Assembly: GCF_002368295.1 (NCBI RefSeq)
Contig: NZ_AP018248.1
Coordinates: 2,054,285-2,118,284, forward strand
Direction: 5' to 3'
Origin: Tolypothrix tenuis PCC 7101
GTDB lineage: Bacteria; Cyanobacteriota; Cyanobacteriia; Cyanobacteriales; Nostocaceae
Length of the DNA: 64,000 nt
Shown: in pieces, positions 44,749 to 54,235 of the stretch
How positions within the stretch are numbered: the stretch's first letter is position 1
How the letters are laid out: each line of letters opens with the position of its first letter
Translations under genes and position numbers: made by a program
The notes under the pieces: generated by a model
What the model was told of the DNA's origin: nothing
Databases searched by the model: none
The model's input: only the letters and a program-made list of their open reading frames with translations

Positions 44749-45831
44749 CTAGCGGCTGCTGCCTAAACTAACTGTGCTACGTAAATGACCATTCTGAGCA
44801 AATCGCTTTTGCAGAATTTGCCGATAAACTTCTTCATAACTATCAGTCATTTTTTGGAGGCTAAAGCGGTTTTCTACGTGCTGACGGCAAGCGTAGCGGT
44901 CTAAGTCTGCGACTTTATTAATGGCTTTGACGAATTCTTCGGTATTTTCGCATAGGAAGCCAGTTTTGCCGTGGTCAATGATTTCGACTGTAGATCCTAG
45001 TTTCATGGCAATCACTGGTGTACCAGCGGCCATCGATTCTACCATGACTAATCCAAATGGTTCTCGCCAGGTAATGGGGAATAAAGTAGCTACTGCACCT
45101 CCCATAAGAGCATTTTTTTGCTCGTGGTTAGCTTCACCTAAATACTCAATTTGTTTGCCGTCAATGAGGGGTTTGATTTCTTTTTCGTAATATTCTACAT
45201 CAACGACATCTACTTTCCCGGCGATTTTTAAATGCCAACCTGCTTGTTTAGCAACTGCGATCGCAATATGTGTACCTTTCTCTGGAGATATGCGTCCTAA
45301 AAATGCTAAATAAGGGGGATCGCTGGGTTGGGGATGGAATTGATAACTGCTAACATCAATGCCGTTGTAGGCTGTGGCGACATAATTCAACCCTAATCTT
45401 TGCTCCCTTTGAGAATTGGAAATACTGATATAAGGTTGCTTTTTGGCATATTGGAACATCTTTTCATTGTCACAGGTAAAGACACCATGCAAGGTGTGAA
45501 CTGTGGGGGTCTTTACAAGATTTGCATAGGGCAATGCGGCACAACCCATGTGGGAATGAATAATATCAAACTCTTCTGCCCTGTCATAAACTGTACCCAA
45601 TTGCAACATCTCATAGATGCCATATTCTTTCACATCAGGGTCAAGTCTGAGGGCACGGGGGTGAACAGAAACTAGTTTTGCCAAACTGATAGAATCTCCG
45701 GAGGCAAATAGTGTGACTTCATGTCCGCGTCGCACCAGTTCATCAGTCAGCAACCCCACTACCAATTCAATACCCCCATAAGCTGGAGGTGGTACTCTCT
45801 CCCATAGCGGGGCTATCTGAGCAATTCGCAT
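44749..45831 (-). CDS. Family 4 glycosyltransferase
   Basis: A 360-residue retaining GT-B transferase, ATG at 45831 with AGGAGG six bases upstream (the adjacent GTG at 45834 would leave only three). N-terminal acceptor domain: IAQIAPLWERVPPPAYGGIE with the GG loop. C-terminal nucleotide-sugar domain: YLAFLGRISPEKGTHIAI, the FPITWREPFGLVMVESMAAG E-x7-E region, and GTPVIAMKLGSTVEIIDHGKTGFL. The sugar and acceptor cannot be read. It lies on its own, not in a polysaccharide cluster. Confidence 0.92.
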   Translation of the reverse strand: MRIAQIAPLWERVPPPAYGGIELVVGLLTDELVRRGHEVTLFASGDSISLAKLVSVHPRALRLDPDVKEYGIYEMLQLGTVYDRAEEFDIIHSHMGCAALPYANLVKTPTVHTLHGVFTCDNEKMFQYAKKQPYISISNSQREQRLGLNYVATAYNGIDVSSYQFHPQPSDPPYLAFLGRISPEKGTHIAIAVAKQAGWHLKIAGKVDVVDVEYYEKEIKPLIDGKQIEYLGEANHEQKNALMGGAVATLFPITWREPFGLVMVESMAAGTPVIAMKLGSTVEIIDHGKTGFLCENTEEFVKAINKVADLDRYACRQHVENRFSLQKMTDSYEEVYRQILQKRFAQNGHLRSTVSLGSSR

Positions 45832-46428
45832 CACAAACCTCCTAAAAAATTAGTCTTGGCTGAAAGATTTTAGCTTTGTATCCTTTGGGTTTAAAGAGTG
45901 CTACCAAGCATTGAAAACTCTTATAGAATCTCTGCTTTTAAGCCAAGCAAATGATTAACTACTTTAGAATCTTAGAGGTGAATTTATAGCTTTTCGTCTA
46001 CCTAAGTAGGGAAATTATCTTATCCTGAAGTGGTAAAATTCATGCTTTTGAAATACGCTTTTATGACTTTTGTGATGTGGGAAAAGGAAAAGGGGAAATG
46101 GGTAAAGGGTAAATTTCCGCATTTTATCTTTATTGTTTACCACTTCACCGCAGCATATTGTATCCCAATCTTTACATGGGGTTTTCCTATAAAATATTGC
46201 TAAAATAGATTAATTCAGCCTCAGAAAATGATGCCTGTATAAGATTTTCAACTCTTTGCCCTTGTTAGCTTTTTTTAGGTAAATAAATCTAATATTTAAA
46301 TTAGTTGTATTTATCACTCTTTATGACTTTAGATGTCATCAAGATAGGGCATGATTCATTACATTGACTATCAACGTTACACAATATATAATTATCAGCT
46401 ACTAAATTATTCAAAAAACTAGCTTAAC
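45832..46428. other. Divergent intergenic region between the GT4 and potC genes
   Basis: About 600 AT-rich bases with no gene and no remnant of potA, potB or potD that I can recognise. G/A-rich low complexity lies near 46078-46115. Confidence 0.5.
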
Positions 46429-47229
46429 GTGAATATTTCTCCCTCATCCAAAAAACCGCGTGTCTCATGGCAGGCGGTTTTATCAGTAATCATGTTTATG
46501 TTTATGTACCTACCTATACTGGTACTAGCATTCTATAGTTTTAATAGGTCGCCTTACAGTGCAACTTGGCAAGGATTTACCCTTGATTGGTATCGTCAAC
46601 TATTCAGCGATGAACGGATTGTTTCGGCTTTGCAGAACAGTTTGATAGTTGCTTTCTGTGCAGTGGCTATTTCCGCCGTGTTGGGAACCTTGATGGCGGT
46701 AGGTTTAGCGCGTTATCGGTTTCCTTTGAAGAATGTCTATCGCGGTATGGCTTATTTACCATTGATTATTCCCGATATTGCGATCGCAGTGGCTACTCTA
46801 GTGTTTTTAGCAGCGTTTGCGGTTCCTTTGAGTTTGTGGACAATTATCGCGGCTCACGTGGTTTTTTGCCTAGCTTATGTGGGGTTGGTGGTGTCTTCGC
46901 GATTAACGCATTTAAATCCCCATTTAGAAGAAGCAGCTTTAGATTTGGGAGCAACACCATTTCAAGCTTTTATGCAAGTATTATTACCACAGTTAATGCC
47001 GGGAATCATTGCTGGCTCTTTGTTGGCTTTCGTCCTCAGTTTAGATGATTTTCTGATTGCAAGTTTTACAGCTGGTAGTGGTTCTAATACTTTACCAATG
47101 GAAATTTTTAGTCGCATTAGAACTGGGGTAAAACCTGATATTAATGCTCTCAGCGTGATTTTAATTTTAGTCTCGGGACTTGTTGCTTTTATAGCGGAAT
47201 TAATTCGCTCTTATGGTGAGGAAAATTAA
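46429..47229 (+). CDS. potC: PotC-like spermidine/putrescine ABC transporter permease
   Basis: A 266-residue inner-membrane permease with six membrane segments (first AVLSVIMFMFMYLPILVLAFYSF). The ABC permease EAA loop is clear: HLNPHLEEAALDLGATPFQAFMQVLLPQLMPGI. The closing SFTAGSGSNTLPMEIFSRIRTGVKPDINALS segment is typical of PotC. It should pair with PotB, PotA ATPase and PotD binding protein. None of these is adjacent, which is unusual. The start is GTG at 46429. A heptanucleotide tract follows the stop. Confidence 0.88.
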   Translation: MNISPSSKKPRVSWQAVLSVIMFMFMYLPILVLAFYSFNRSPYSATWQGFTLDWYRQLFSDERIVSALQNSLIVAFCAVAISAVLGTLMAVGLARYRFPLKNVYRGMAYLPLIIPDIAIAVATLVFLAAFAVPLSLWTIIAAHVVFCLAYVGLVVSSRLTHLNPHLEEAALDLGATPFQAFMQVLLPQLMPGIIAGSLLAFVLSLDDFLIASFTAGSGSNTLPMEIFSRIRTGVKPDINALSVILILVSGLVAFIAELIRSYGEEN

Positions 47230-47232
47230 AGT

Positions 47233-47330
47233 AATGGGTAATGGGTAATGGGTAATTGGTAATTGGTAATTGGTAACAGGAACTTTTCCCCCTGCTCCCT
47301 GCCCCCTGCCCCCTGCCTCTTACCTCCTAA
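47233..47330. repeat. Heptanucleotide repeat tract
   Basis: GGTAATG/GGTAATT units and then CCCCCTG units between potC and the convergent GGDEF-EAL gene. Confidence 0.75.
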
Positions 47331-50300
47331 CACCATTGAGGATTAGCTGCAATTAATGCTGAGGCGTTCGAGCTATCCAATGGTTGCGAGAAAAAGTATC
47401 CTTGAACAGATTCACAGTGTAAATTTCTTAAAATTGCTAGTTGTTCTTGTGTCTCGACACCTTCTGCGATCGCACTCATCCCGAGTTTATTTGCTAGGGC
47501 TACTATAATCTCGATAATATCGAGATTGCGCTTATTTGTAGTCATGGGATTAACAAAGGAACGGTCTATCTTTAACATACTAATGGGAAAGCTATAAAGA
47601 CGACCTAAAGAAGAGTAACCGGTACCAAAATCATCAATTAAAATTTCAATTCCCAATGCTCTGAGTTTTGAGAGTATCGCAACTGCTTCATCACCATTTT
47701 TTATAATTACACTTTCGGTAATTTCCAGCACTAAATTACGAGGATTAAGATTTGTTGATTGTAAAATATTGCGAATCTGACAAATTAAATTTGGCTGGCA
47801 AAATTGTTTAGCTGAGAGATTAACGCTCATTTTTTCTAATGAGTGATGAGGATAGGCTTGCAGCCAAGCTTGCATTTGGCGACAAGCTTCAGTAAGCGCC
47901 CAGTAGCCAAGCTCAACAATTAGTCCAGTTTCTTCCGCTAAGGGAATAAAATCGACAGGATTAACTAAACCACGTTCGGGATGCTGCCAGCGCATTAGTG
48001 CTTCAAAGCCGATGATTCTACAGTTAGTCAGGGAAATAATTGGTTGGTAATAAAGTTGAAATTCCTGATTTTCAATGGCGCGGCGTAAATTAGCTTCTAA
48101 CTGCAATCTCGTTAGCGCCGTAGCATACATCTCGGGATGAAATAGGGCATAGCGTGATTTACCTAAAGCCTTGGCTTGGTACATGGCTGTGTCTGCATCC
48201 CTGAGTAGCTGTTCTGGTTGCTCGTAGTTGAGTGTGGAACTTAAAGCAATACCGATACTGGCGCTGGTAAACACTTCTTGTCCATCAAGATTCAAAGGCG
48301 ATCGCAATTCTTGCTGAATTCGTTCTGCGACTTTAATTGCATCTGCAACATCTTGAATTTCTTCTAACAAAATAGTAAATTCATCTCCCCCCAGCCTTGC
48401 AGCCATATCTGTAGCGCGGATACAGGCTTCGAGAATGCGAGCGATATAAATGAGAAATTGATCGCCTTTAAGATGTCCCAGACTATCATTAATAATCTTA
48501 AATCTGTCTAAGTCGAGAAATAATACCGCAAATAAATAATCTTGATGGCGTTTAGCTTTTTGCAGCGAGTGCTTTAACTGTTCCATAAATAAAGCTCGGT
48601 TTGGTAAATCTGTCAGCCCATCGTAAAAAGCATGACGCAGCAATTGTGATTCTGCTTGCTTGCGCTGTGTGACATCAAAAGCTGTACTAATTACCAAACT
48701 TCTACCGTCGGGTAGGTATCCCAGTGGAGCAGTATAAAAATCCCAGATGCGGTTTTCACCTGTACTAGTTGTAATCGAGTACTCTCCTTGAGCAGTGCGT
48801 TCTGTTAATTGATATGAACGAGCGATCGCATCTTGCATTTGTTCTTGACGAGTACCATAGGCTTTTTCTGCCCAATCTGCGATCGTGGGAATTTCTTGTG
48901 GGCAATACCCGGTAATTTCTGTCCAAGCACGGTTAATTTGGAGAATTTCCCCATCTTCAGCGTGCAGAATAATCGGCAAAGGTGCATCGAGAATCGCCCG
49001 CCGGAAACGTTCTTCACTCTCCCGTAAAGCTTCTTCGGCTTGCTTGCGGTTGGTGATATCCGAGCGAATGGCAATGTACTGATATGGCTTGCTTCTATCA
49101 TCTAAAAACGGCACGATGGTAGTTGCCACCCAGTAGTATGTACCATCCTTTGCCTTGTTTTTAATTTCTCCTTGCCAAACATCTCCTTGGGAAATGGTTA
49201 GCCACATCTGCCTAAAAAAGGTTTTTGGGTGATAACTAGAATTGATAATTCGATGGGTTTGCCCAATTAATTCTGCTCGGGAATATCCAGAAAGCTCACA
49301 GAATTTATTGTTAACTTCAGTGATGATGCCTCTAGCATCTGTAATTGCCACAATAGAAGACTGATCCAAAGCAAACTTCATATCTGCCAGTTCGCGGAAG
49401 GATTGTTGCAAGGCTGCTTCTGTTCGCAATCGCTCGGCAATTTCTCCCTCTAGAACTTGGTTTGCCTGAGATAATTCTGCTGTGCGTTGCTCTACTCTCA
49501 GCTCTAATTCCGCATAAGCAGTTCTCAATGCTGCTTCGGCTTGTTGGCGTTTAATATCTAAGCGAGATAAACTTTTGGCACAATACCAAACTAAGCCCGT
49601 AAAGACGACTACATTGCCAATTACGTGCAAGCTCAAGCCAAAAGCTAAATCGAACAACCCGACTTTTTCGCCAAACACCCACAGCCAACCTAAGATAAAG
49701 GGAATAGCGATCGCAGCTGGGAGGAGAACTCTTGCAGTCATTCCGCCCGCACTATGACTAATTACCAGACTCATCAAACCATCAGTAGGAGACGCAAATA
49801 ACGTACCTAGTGAGAGTAGGAAAAAACTAATGGCTGTATGAATGGCTGTGTGGGTAAAGGATGACAACCCAAATAAAGGTTTAACTCCGTAAATATAACC
49901 AATTAAAACCTGTAGAGATGTCAGGCTAGTAACTAGTGCTAATACTTGCACCTTTCGGTAATGCATATTGCTGCGAGCAGCCAGCCATAAAGCAGAACCA
50001 ATTAAGCTAAAGTTTAAGGCTGACACAGGTGACATTCGTCCAGGGCTAGAGGTGTGGATTGCTCCTACTTTGTCTGAAAACAACAATTGATCGATGCCTA
50101 AATTCCAGCCAAATAAATGTTGACTCAGAGTGAGTAACCCTAAAAGTGCGATCGCCACACCCAAAGCCTGAGCTACTCGCAGCTTTAATTTTCTGCTTGA
50201 GTGTAAAAGATTTAACGCCAACCCAGATAAGACAAAACCTAAAGCAGTATTAGGTTTCATGGCTACCCACTGTGGCAATATGCTTTTCAAAATTTGAATA

Positions 50301-50416
50301 TCAAAAGACCAGCCTATTACTACAGCACAACCCACTAAGATTATGCATATACTTATAATCTTAGAAGCGATTTTTAGCGTACTAATAAGATGCCGTTCTA
50401 ACGGAGCTTCGAGCAT
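47327..50416 (-). CDS. Membrane-bound PAS-PAS-GGDEF-EAL cyclic-di-GMP enzyme
   Basis: 1029 residues. About seven or eight N-terminal membrane segments (to about 285) are followed by a coiled coil and two PAS domains (about 345-465 and 475-590). The GGDEF domain has LFLDLDRFKIINDSLGH, ARLGGDEF and an intact RxxD inhibitory site five residues before GGDEF. The EAL domain has FEALMRWQ, NLSAKQF, EITES, DDFGTGYSSL, KIDRSF and EGVET. All catalytic residues of both halves look intact, so it could both make and degrade c-di-GMP, tuned by PAS or membrane signals. It is monocistronic. Confidence 0.93.
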   Translation of the reverse strand: MLEAPLERHLISTLKIASKIISICIILVGCAVVIGWSFDIQILKSILPQWVAMKPNTALGFVLSGLALNLLHSSRKLKLRVAQALGVAIALLGLLTLSQHLFGWNLGIDQLLFSDKVGAIHTSSPGRMSPVSALNFSLIGSALWLAARSNMHYRKVQVLALVTSLTSLQVLIGYIYGVKPLFGLSSFTHTAIHTAISFFLLSLGTLFASPTDGLMSLVISHSAGGMTARVLLPAAIAIPFILGWLWVFGEKVGLFDLAFGLSLHVIGNVVVFTGLVWYCAKSLSRLDIKRQQAEAALRTAYAELELRVEQRTAELSQANQVLEGEIAERLRTEAALQQSFRELADMKFALDQSSIVAITDARGIITEVNNKFCELSGYSRAELIGQTHRIINSSYHPKTFFRQMWLTISQGDVWQGEIKNKAKDGTYYWVATTIVPFLDDRSKPYQYIAIRSDITNRKQAEEALRESEERFRRAILDAPLPIILHAEDGEILQINRAWTEITGYCPQEIPTIADWAEKAYGTRQEQMQDAIARSYQLTERTAQGEYSITTSTGENRIWDFYTAPLGYLPDGRSLVISTAFDVTQRKQAESQLLRHAFYDGLTDLPNRALFMEQLKHSLQKAKRHQDYLFAVLFLDLDRFKIINDSLGHLKGDQFLIYIARILEACIRATDMAARLGGDEFTILLEEIQDVADAIKVAERIQQELRSPLNLDGQEVFTSASIGIALSSTLNYEQPEQLLRDADTAMYQAKALGKSRYALFHPEMYATALTRLQLEANLRRAIENQEFQLYYQPIISLTNCRIIGFEALMRWQHPERGLVNPVDFIPLAEETGLIVELGYWALTEACRQMQAWLQAYPHHSLEKMSVNLSAKQFCQPNLICQIRNILQSTNLNPRNLVLEITESVIIKNGDEAVAILSKLRALGIEILIDDFGTGYSSLGRLYSFPISMLKIDRSFVNPMTTNKRNLDIIEIIVALANKLGMSAIAEGVETQEQLAILRNLHCESVQGYFFSQPLDSSNASALIAANPQWC

Positions 50417-51449
50417 AAATATAAATAGTTTTCTATAGAAAAGATAGAAATGTCAATCTTCCATCTTCATGCACCTCTAGGTATATATATAATCTGGATT
50501 ATTTATAAATTTAGACAATCATAAAAAGGATATTAAGGCATCTATATTAAGAGAGAAATTAGTCAACATAAATGTGATTTGCTATAGCCCTAGCAGAAAT
50601 TTTCAAGCCTGATATTGACAGGTATTTTCACAAATCAAAACAAAAAATTGCCAAACATTTAAATAAACAGTAAATATCAATACATTCTTTTATATGCTTC
50701 TGTGTGTTTTAGCGGCAAGCAAGTATGATGTTACTCTGGTAATTAGTTATTAATAATACTATAAGGCTCAGTTAAAACCATAAACTATTGTAGAATCCGT
50801 ACTTGCCAAACTCTACATTTCTATAATGTTCCACCATGCTTTTTACTAAAAACGAATATGGTGAATTAGCCAGATCAGTAGGGTGTGTTACTTAGAGACA
50901 GCGATATTTAGATCCCCGACTTTTTGAAAAAGTCGGGGATCTGGGCAGCAACTTTGTGGAAATAAACCAAACTGTATTAAGAAAAATAAAAATACTTGAA
51001 ATCCTTACCAATTACTAAGGACAAAGGACAAATGGCCAAGGACAGATGACAGCCTCAGCTAGTTATCTTTAATTTCGCCGACCTACTTATTGCAATATCT
51101 TATACTCATCCGGAAAAATGCGGCATTTGATATTAATAAACAAACTGCTAATAATGCCAATCATGCCAAGCATAAGAGAGATAGCGTTAAGAGCAATTCC
51201 ATATAATTGTCAGGTATTTTTCCTTACTATTATCCTGCCCTTGACATATTTAAGAAATTTAGATTATTATTCTTTCGGTAATAATAAATAATTGCTCTTA
51301 CTTATACTCATATTTAAAAAGTTACAAACAGAAACTCACAAATAAATATAATGGCTATCTTTGTAGGTATTATTTATTTGTCTAAAAATCTGTTTCGCTT
51401 TCGATAATATTGGGGCTAACTTTGGACAAGATGCTACCTACCCTACATT
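50417..51449. other. Long intergenic region upstream of the kinase-FGE gene
   Basis: 1033 bases without a credible gene on either strand. It contains hairpin copy 2 (50911-50941), an adjacent TAGGGTGTGTTA-type repeat remnant (about 50879), and a short GGACAAA/GGACAGA low-complexity run near 51018-51047. The kinase promoter must lie in the right part, but I cannot place it. Confidence 0.5.
50911..50941. repeat. Perfect 15-bp-arm hairpin, copy 2
   Basis: GATCCCCGACTTTTT and its reverse complement flank a central G at 50926. It differs from the copy at 376-406 mainly by C for A in both arms, a compensatory change that keeps pairing intact. Confidence 0.78.
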
Positions 51450-53285
51450 ATGCAAATCTGCCAAAATCCCAATTGCTCAAATCCGTTCAATGCCTACGGC
51501 AATAGATTTTGTTTGAGCTGCGGACAAAGTAATTTTGGTCAACTCCTGAGAAACCGCTATCGCGTACTACGTCTATTAGGTGAAGGTGGTTTCAGTAGAA
51601 CTTACGCCGCAGAGGATGCAGATAGACTAGATGCACCATGCGTAATTAAACAATTTTTCCCGCAAGTTCAAGGCACGGGACAGCGCTTAAAAGCGGCGGA
51701 ATTTTTTAAGGAAGAAGCATTTCGCCTCTATGAATTAGGTGAAAATCATACACAAATTCCGAGATTGCTAGCCTACTTTGAACAAGGTTCTAGCTTATAT
51801 CTCGTACAAGAATTTATTCAAGGTAGAACGCTGTTAGAAGAAGTTCAACAAGAACCTTTTAGCGAAAGTAAAATTCGGCAACTTTTAGCTGATATCTTGC
51901 CAGTTTTGGACTTCGTTCACGCCCATAATGTTATTCATCGTGATATTAAACCAGAAAATATTATTCGCCGCTACAGTGATGGCAAACCAGTATTAATTGA
52001 TTTTGGTGGCGCAAAACAGGTAACACAAACTAGTTTAGCCAGACAAGCGACAGTAATTTATACACTTGGTTATGCTCCCGCCGAACAAATGGCTGGATTT
52101 GCTTGTCATGCTAGCGATTTATATGCTTTGGGCGTAACTTGCGTGCGGCTTTTAACTCAATGTTTGCCCTTACAAACTGATGATGGACAAGTTCAAGACA
52201 GCCTTTATGATGCCATGAACGCTCAGTGGTTATGGGCAGAAAAGCTGAAAAAAAATGGTATTACCATCAGCGACAGCTTAAGTCAAATTTTGGATAAATT
52301 GCTGCAACATTTACCCAAAGATAGATATCAAACAGCCGCAGAAGTTATTAATGATTTGAAGTCTACAACCACATCTAACTTAGAAGCGGAAATTATTGCC
52401 ATTTCTCAAAAGTTGTTCTTACCTTTTGCATCAATTACCAAATCACAAAAAGTTGTAGTCCCACTCCCTCCATTACAAAGTTTTGAATTTGATGTAATTA
52501 CAGTAGACACAGCAGGTAGAGAAGTCAACCGCGATCGCATTCACTCTGAATACTTTGCGGAAGAATTGAGTAAAGCGATCGCACTGGAAATGGTCTCAAT
52601 TCCTGGTGGTACATTTATGATGGGTTCGCCAGATTTTGAAGGCGATGCAGATGAACGTCCCCAACGCCTAGTTACAGTAGCACCCTTTTTTATGGGTAAA
52701 TATCCTGTAACTCAAGCACAATGGAAGGCTGTTGCTGCTTTACCAAAAATCAAGCAACCTTTAAATCCCAACCCATCGAAAAACAAAGGCCCTAATTTAC
52801 CAGTAGAAAATGTCACCTGGTATGAAGCTGTAGAATTTTGTCTTAGGCTAGCACAAAAAACTGGACGTGATTATCGTTTACCCAGCGAAGCCGAATGGGA
52901 ATATGCTTGTCGCGCTGGAACGAAGACATCTTATCACTTTGGCGAAACTGTCACGCCTGAGTTTGTCAGCTGTAGCAGTGGTGATACGAGATACCGTAAA
53001 GAAACCACAAATGTTGGTAGCTTTGAAGTCGCCAACGCCTTTGGATTATATGATATGCATGGTTTAGTTTGGGAATGGTGTGCCGATCCCTGGCACAACA
53101 ATTATCAAGGCGCACCCACAGATGCAAGTGTTTGGGAAGATGGCGGCGATCCGCATCGCCGGGTATTGCGCGGTGGTTCCTGGAGTTTCGGTGCAGAACT
53201 TTGTCGCAGCGCCAGTCGCAGCTGGGATGAGTCAGATGGTGGCTTAAGGAGTTGCGGCTTTCGTGTAGTTTTTTCTGCTGAATGA
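51450..53285 (+). CDS. Ser/Thr protein kinase fused to a formylglycine-generating-enzyme-like (FGE/SUMF1) domain
   Basis: 611 residues. An N-terminal four-cysteine zinc ribbon (CQNPNC...CLSCG, 3-25) precedes a Hanks-type kinase (about 34-300) with GEGGFSRTYAAED, the VIK lysine, catalytic HRDIKPEN, DFGGAKQ and the APE-like APAEQM. After a linker, an FGE/C-type-lectin-like domain (about 380-611) has EMVSIPGGTFMMGSP, RLPSEAEWEYACRAGT and the closing RVLRGGSWSF...GFRVVFSAE. Enzyme cysteines of true FGE are not evident, so the domain may bind ligand. The final 40 residues match the layout of diversity-generating-retroelement target tails, but no reverse transcriptase is in this window. Confidence 0.92.
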   Translation: MQICQNPNCSNPFNAYGNRFCLSCGQSNFGQLLRNRYRVLRLLGEGGFSRTYAAEDADRLDAPCVIKQFFPQVQGTGQRLKAAEFFKEEAFRLYELGENHTQIPRLLAYFEQGSSLYLVQEFIQGRTLLEEVQQEPFSESKIRQLLADILPVLDFVHAHNVIHRDIKPENIIRRYSDGKPVLIDFGGAKQVTQTSLARQATVIYTLGYAPAEQMAGFACHASDLYALGVTCVRLLTQCLPLQTDDGQVQDSLYDAMNAQWLWAEKLKKNGITISDSLSQILDKLLQHLPKDRYQTAAEVINDLKSTTTSNLEAEIIAISQKLFLPFASITKSQKVVVPLPPLQSFEFDVITVDTAGREVNRDRIHSEYFAEELSKAIALEMVSIPGGTFMMGSPDFEGDADERPQRLVTVAPFFMGKYPVTQAQWKAVAALPKIKQPLNPNPSKNKGPNLPVENVTWYEAVEFCLRLAQKTGRDYRLPSEAEWEYACRAGTKTSYHFGETVTPEFVSCSSGDTRYRKETTNVGSFEVANAFGLYDMHGLVWEWCADPWHNNYQGAPTDASVWEDGGDPHRRVLRGGSWSFGAELCRSASRSWDESDGGLRSCGFRVVFSAE

Positions 53286-53608
53286 ATAAGCGCTGAAAAT
53301 TAGGTTTTTAAATCGCATTTATAACTTTTGCGACTAGCAAACTAACTTTTGCGACTCGCAAACTAACTTTTGCAACTCAAAAACTAACTCTTGCGACTAG
53401 CAAACTAACTTTTGCGACTTGCAAACTAACTTTTGCAACTCAAAAACTAACTTTTGCGACTAGCAAACTAACTTTTGCAACTCAAAAACTAACTTTTGCA
53501 ACTCAAAAACTAACTTTTGCGACTTGCAACCATTGTTAAAACAAAAACTCCCCTTAGTGCAAGCGAGAGTTTATCTAATATAAAAATTAAAATTAGTCTC
53601 CACTGTCC
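53286..53608. other. Repeat-filled spacer after the kinase-FGE gene
   Basis: It consists mainly of the 21-bp tandem array at 53322-53528 (separate entry), followed by about 80 bases of ordinary sequence. No gene. Confidence 0.65.
53322..53528. repeat. 21-bp tandem repeat, about 10 units
   Basis: Unit ACTAACTTTTGCGACTAGCAA, written here as ACTAACTTTTGC plus a variable GACTAGCAA / GACTCGCAA / GACTTGCAA / AACTCAAAA tail. Two unit types alternate irregularly. One forward frame (LTFATSK heptapeptides) stays open throughout but has no start codon and is closed by a stop upstream, so it is not called as a gene. Confidence 0.88.
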
Positions 53609-54223
53609 TCACATTAACGAGATTTGCAGATTTTCTACTTTCAGCAAAATTTTGAGCAAAGCAGCCACACCAATTTGCTCGGAAACCGCATCATCATCCC
53701 ATTCTCCATCACCTGTATATTTACCTTGGCTATAAAGATTAGTAGCTGACCATAAATAAGGATTGAGAACCTCTGGATGGTAAAGCCGATAGCCAAACCC
53801 ATTGTATTTCTCAATTTGCCAAAGCTGTGCTGCCAAGCTCCAATCTTTTACTTGATTGAATTCATGAAGTACCAAGGCATCAATTGCACTTTCTTCCCAA
53901 GTATATCCAACTCCCCAGCCATTGATTGGTGCAGCAATTGGCCTACCCGCAGGTTCATTATATGTACGCTTTTTCAGCGAGTCACCGTTGTGCAGATGTC
54001 TGGTGAACTTCAGGGATGATTCCATATTGTGGATAACAGCAATGAAATACCAAGGTACATTCAGCTTGCGCTGCAAAGCTTCATAGCGCCCGCGATTTGA
54101 GCGGATAATTGCAACTGTATCTTGAGTAAGGGTCAATTTCTCTGGTTTGATTTCGCAGCGATTCCACAGGTTCTGATATTCTGCTTTTAAATCGCGAAGA
54201 CGAAGTGATGTATTGGTTGTCAT
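53609..54223 (-). CDS. Lysozyme-family protein (COG5526-like putative muramidase)
   Basis: 204 residues from the ATG at 54223 (MTTNTSLRLRD); a GTG at 54235 adds four. The core VPWYFIAVIHNMESSLKFTRHLHNGD carries the putative catalytic Glu. The APINGWGVGYTWEESAIDALVLHEF and EKYNGFGYRLYHPEVLNPYLWS segments are typical of the lysozyme-family proteins found in cyanobacteria and phages. There is no signal peptide, which is unusual for a wall hydrolase unless export is atypical. It is divergent from the peptidoglycan-binding protein 755 bp away. Confidence 0.7.
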   Translation of the reverse strand: MTTNTSLRLRDLKAEYQNLWNRCEIKPEKLTLTQDTVAIIRSNRGRYEALQRKLNVPWYFIAVIHNMESSLKFTRHLHNGDSLKKRTYNEPAGRPIAAPINGWGVGYTWEESAIDALVLHEFNQVKDWSLAAQLWQIEKYNGFGYRLYHPEVLNPYLWSATNLYSQGKYTGDGEWDDDAVSEQIGVAALLKILLKVENLQISLM

Positions 54224-54235
54224 TTCTCTAAACAC

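Noticed and set aside
44499..44771. 90-codon open frame (MADIADAIAALIFDERLL...)
   Set aside because: The beginning looks protein-like, but most of the frame lies in a heptanucleotide tract and a hairpin. At best it is a decayed gene.
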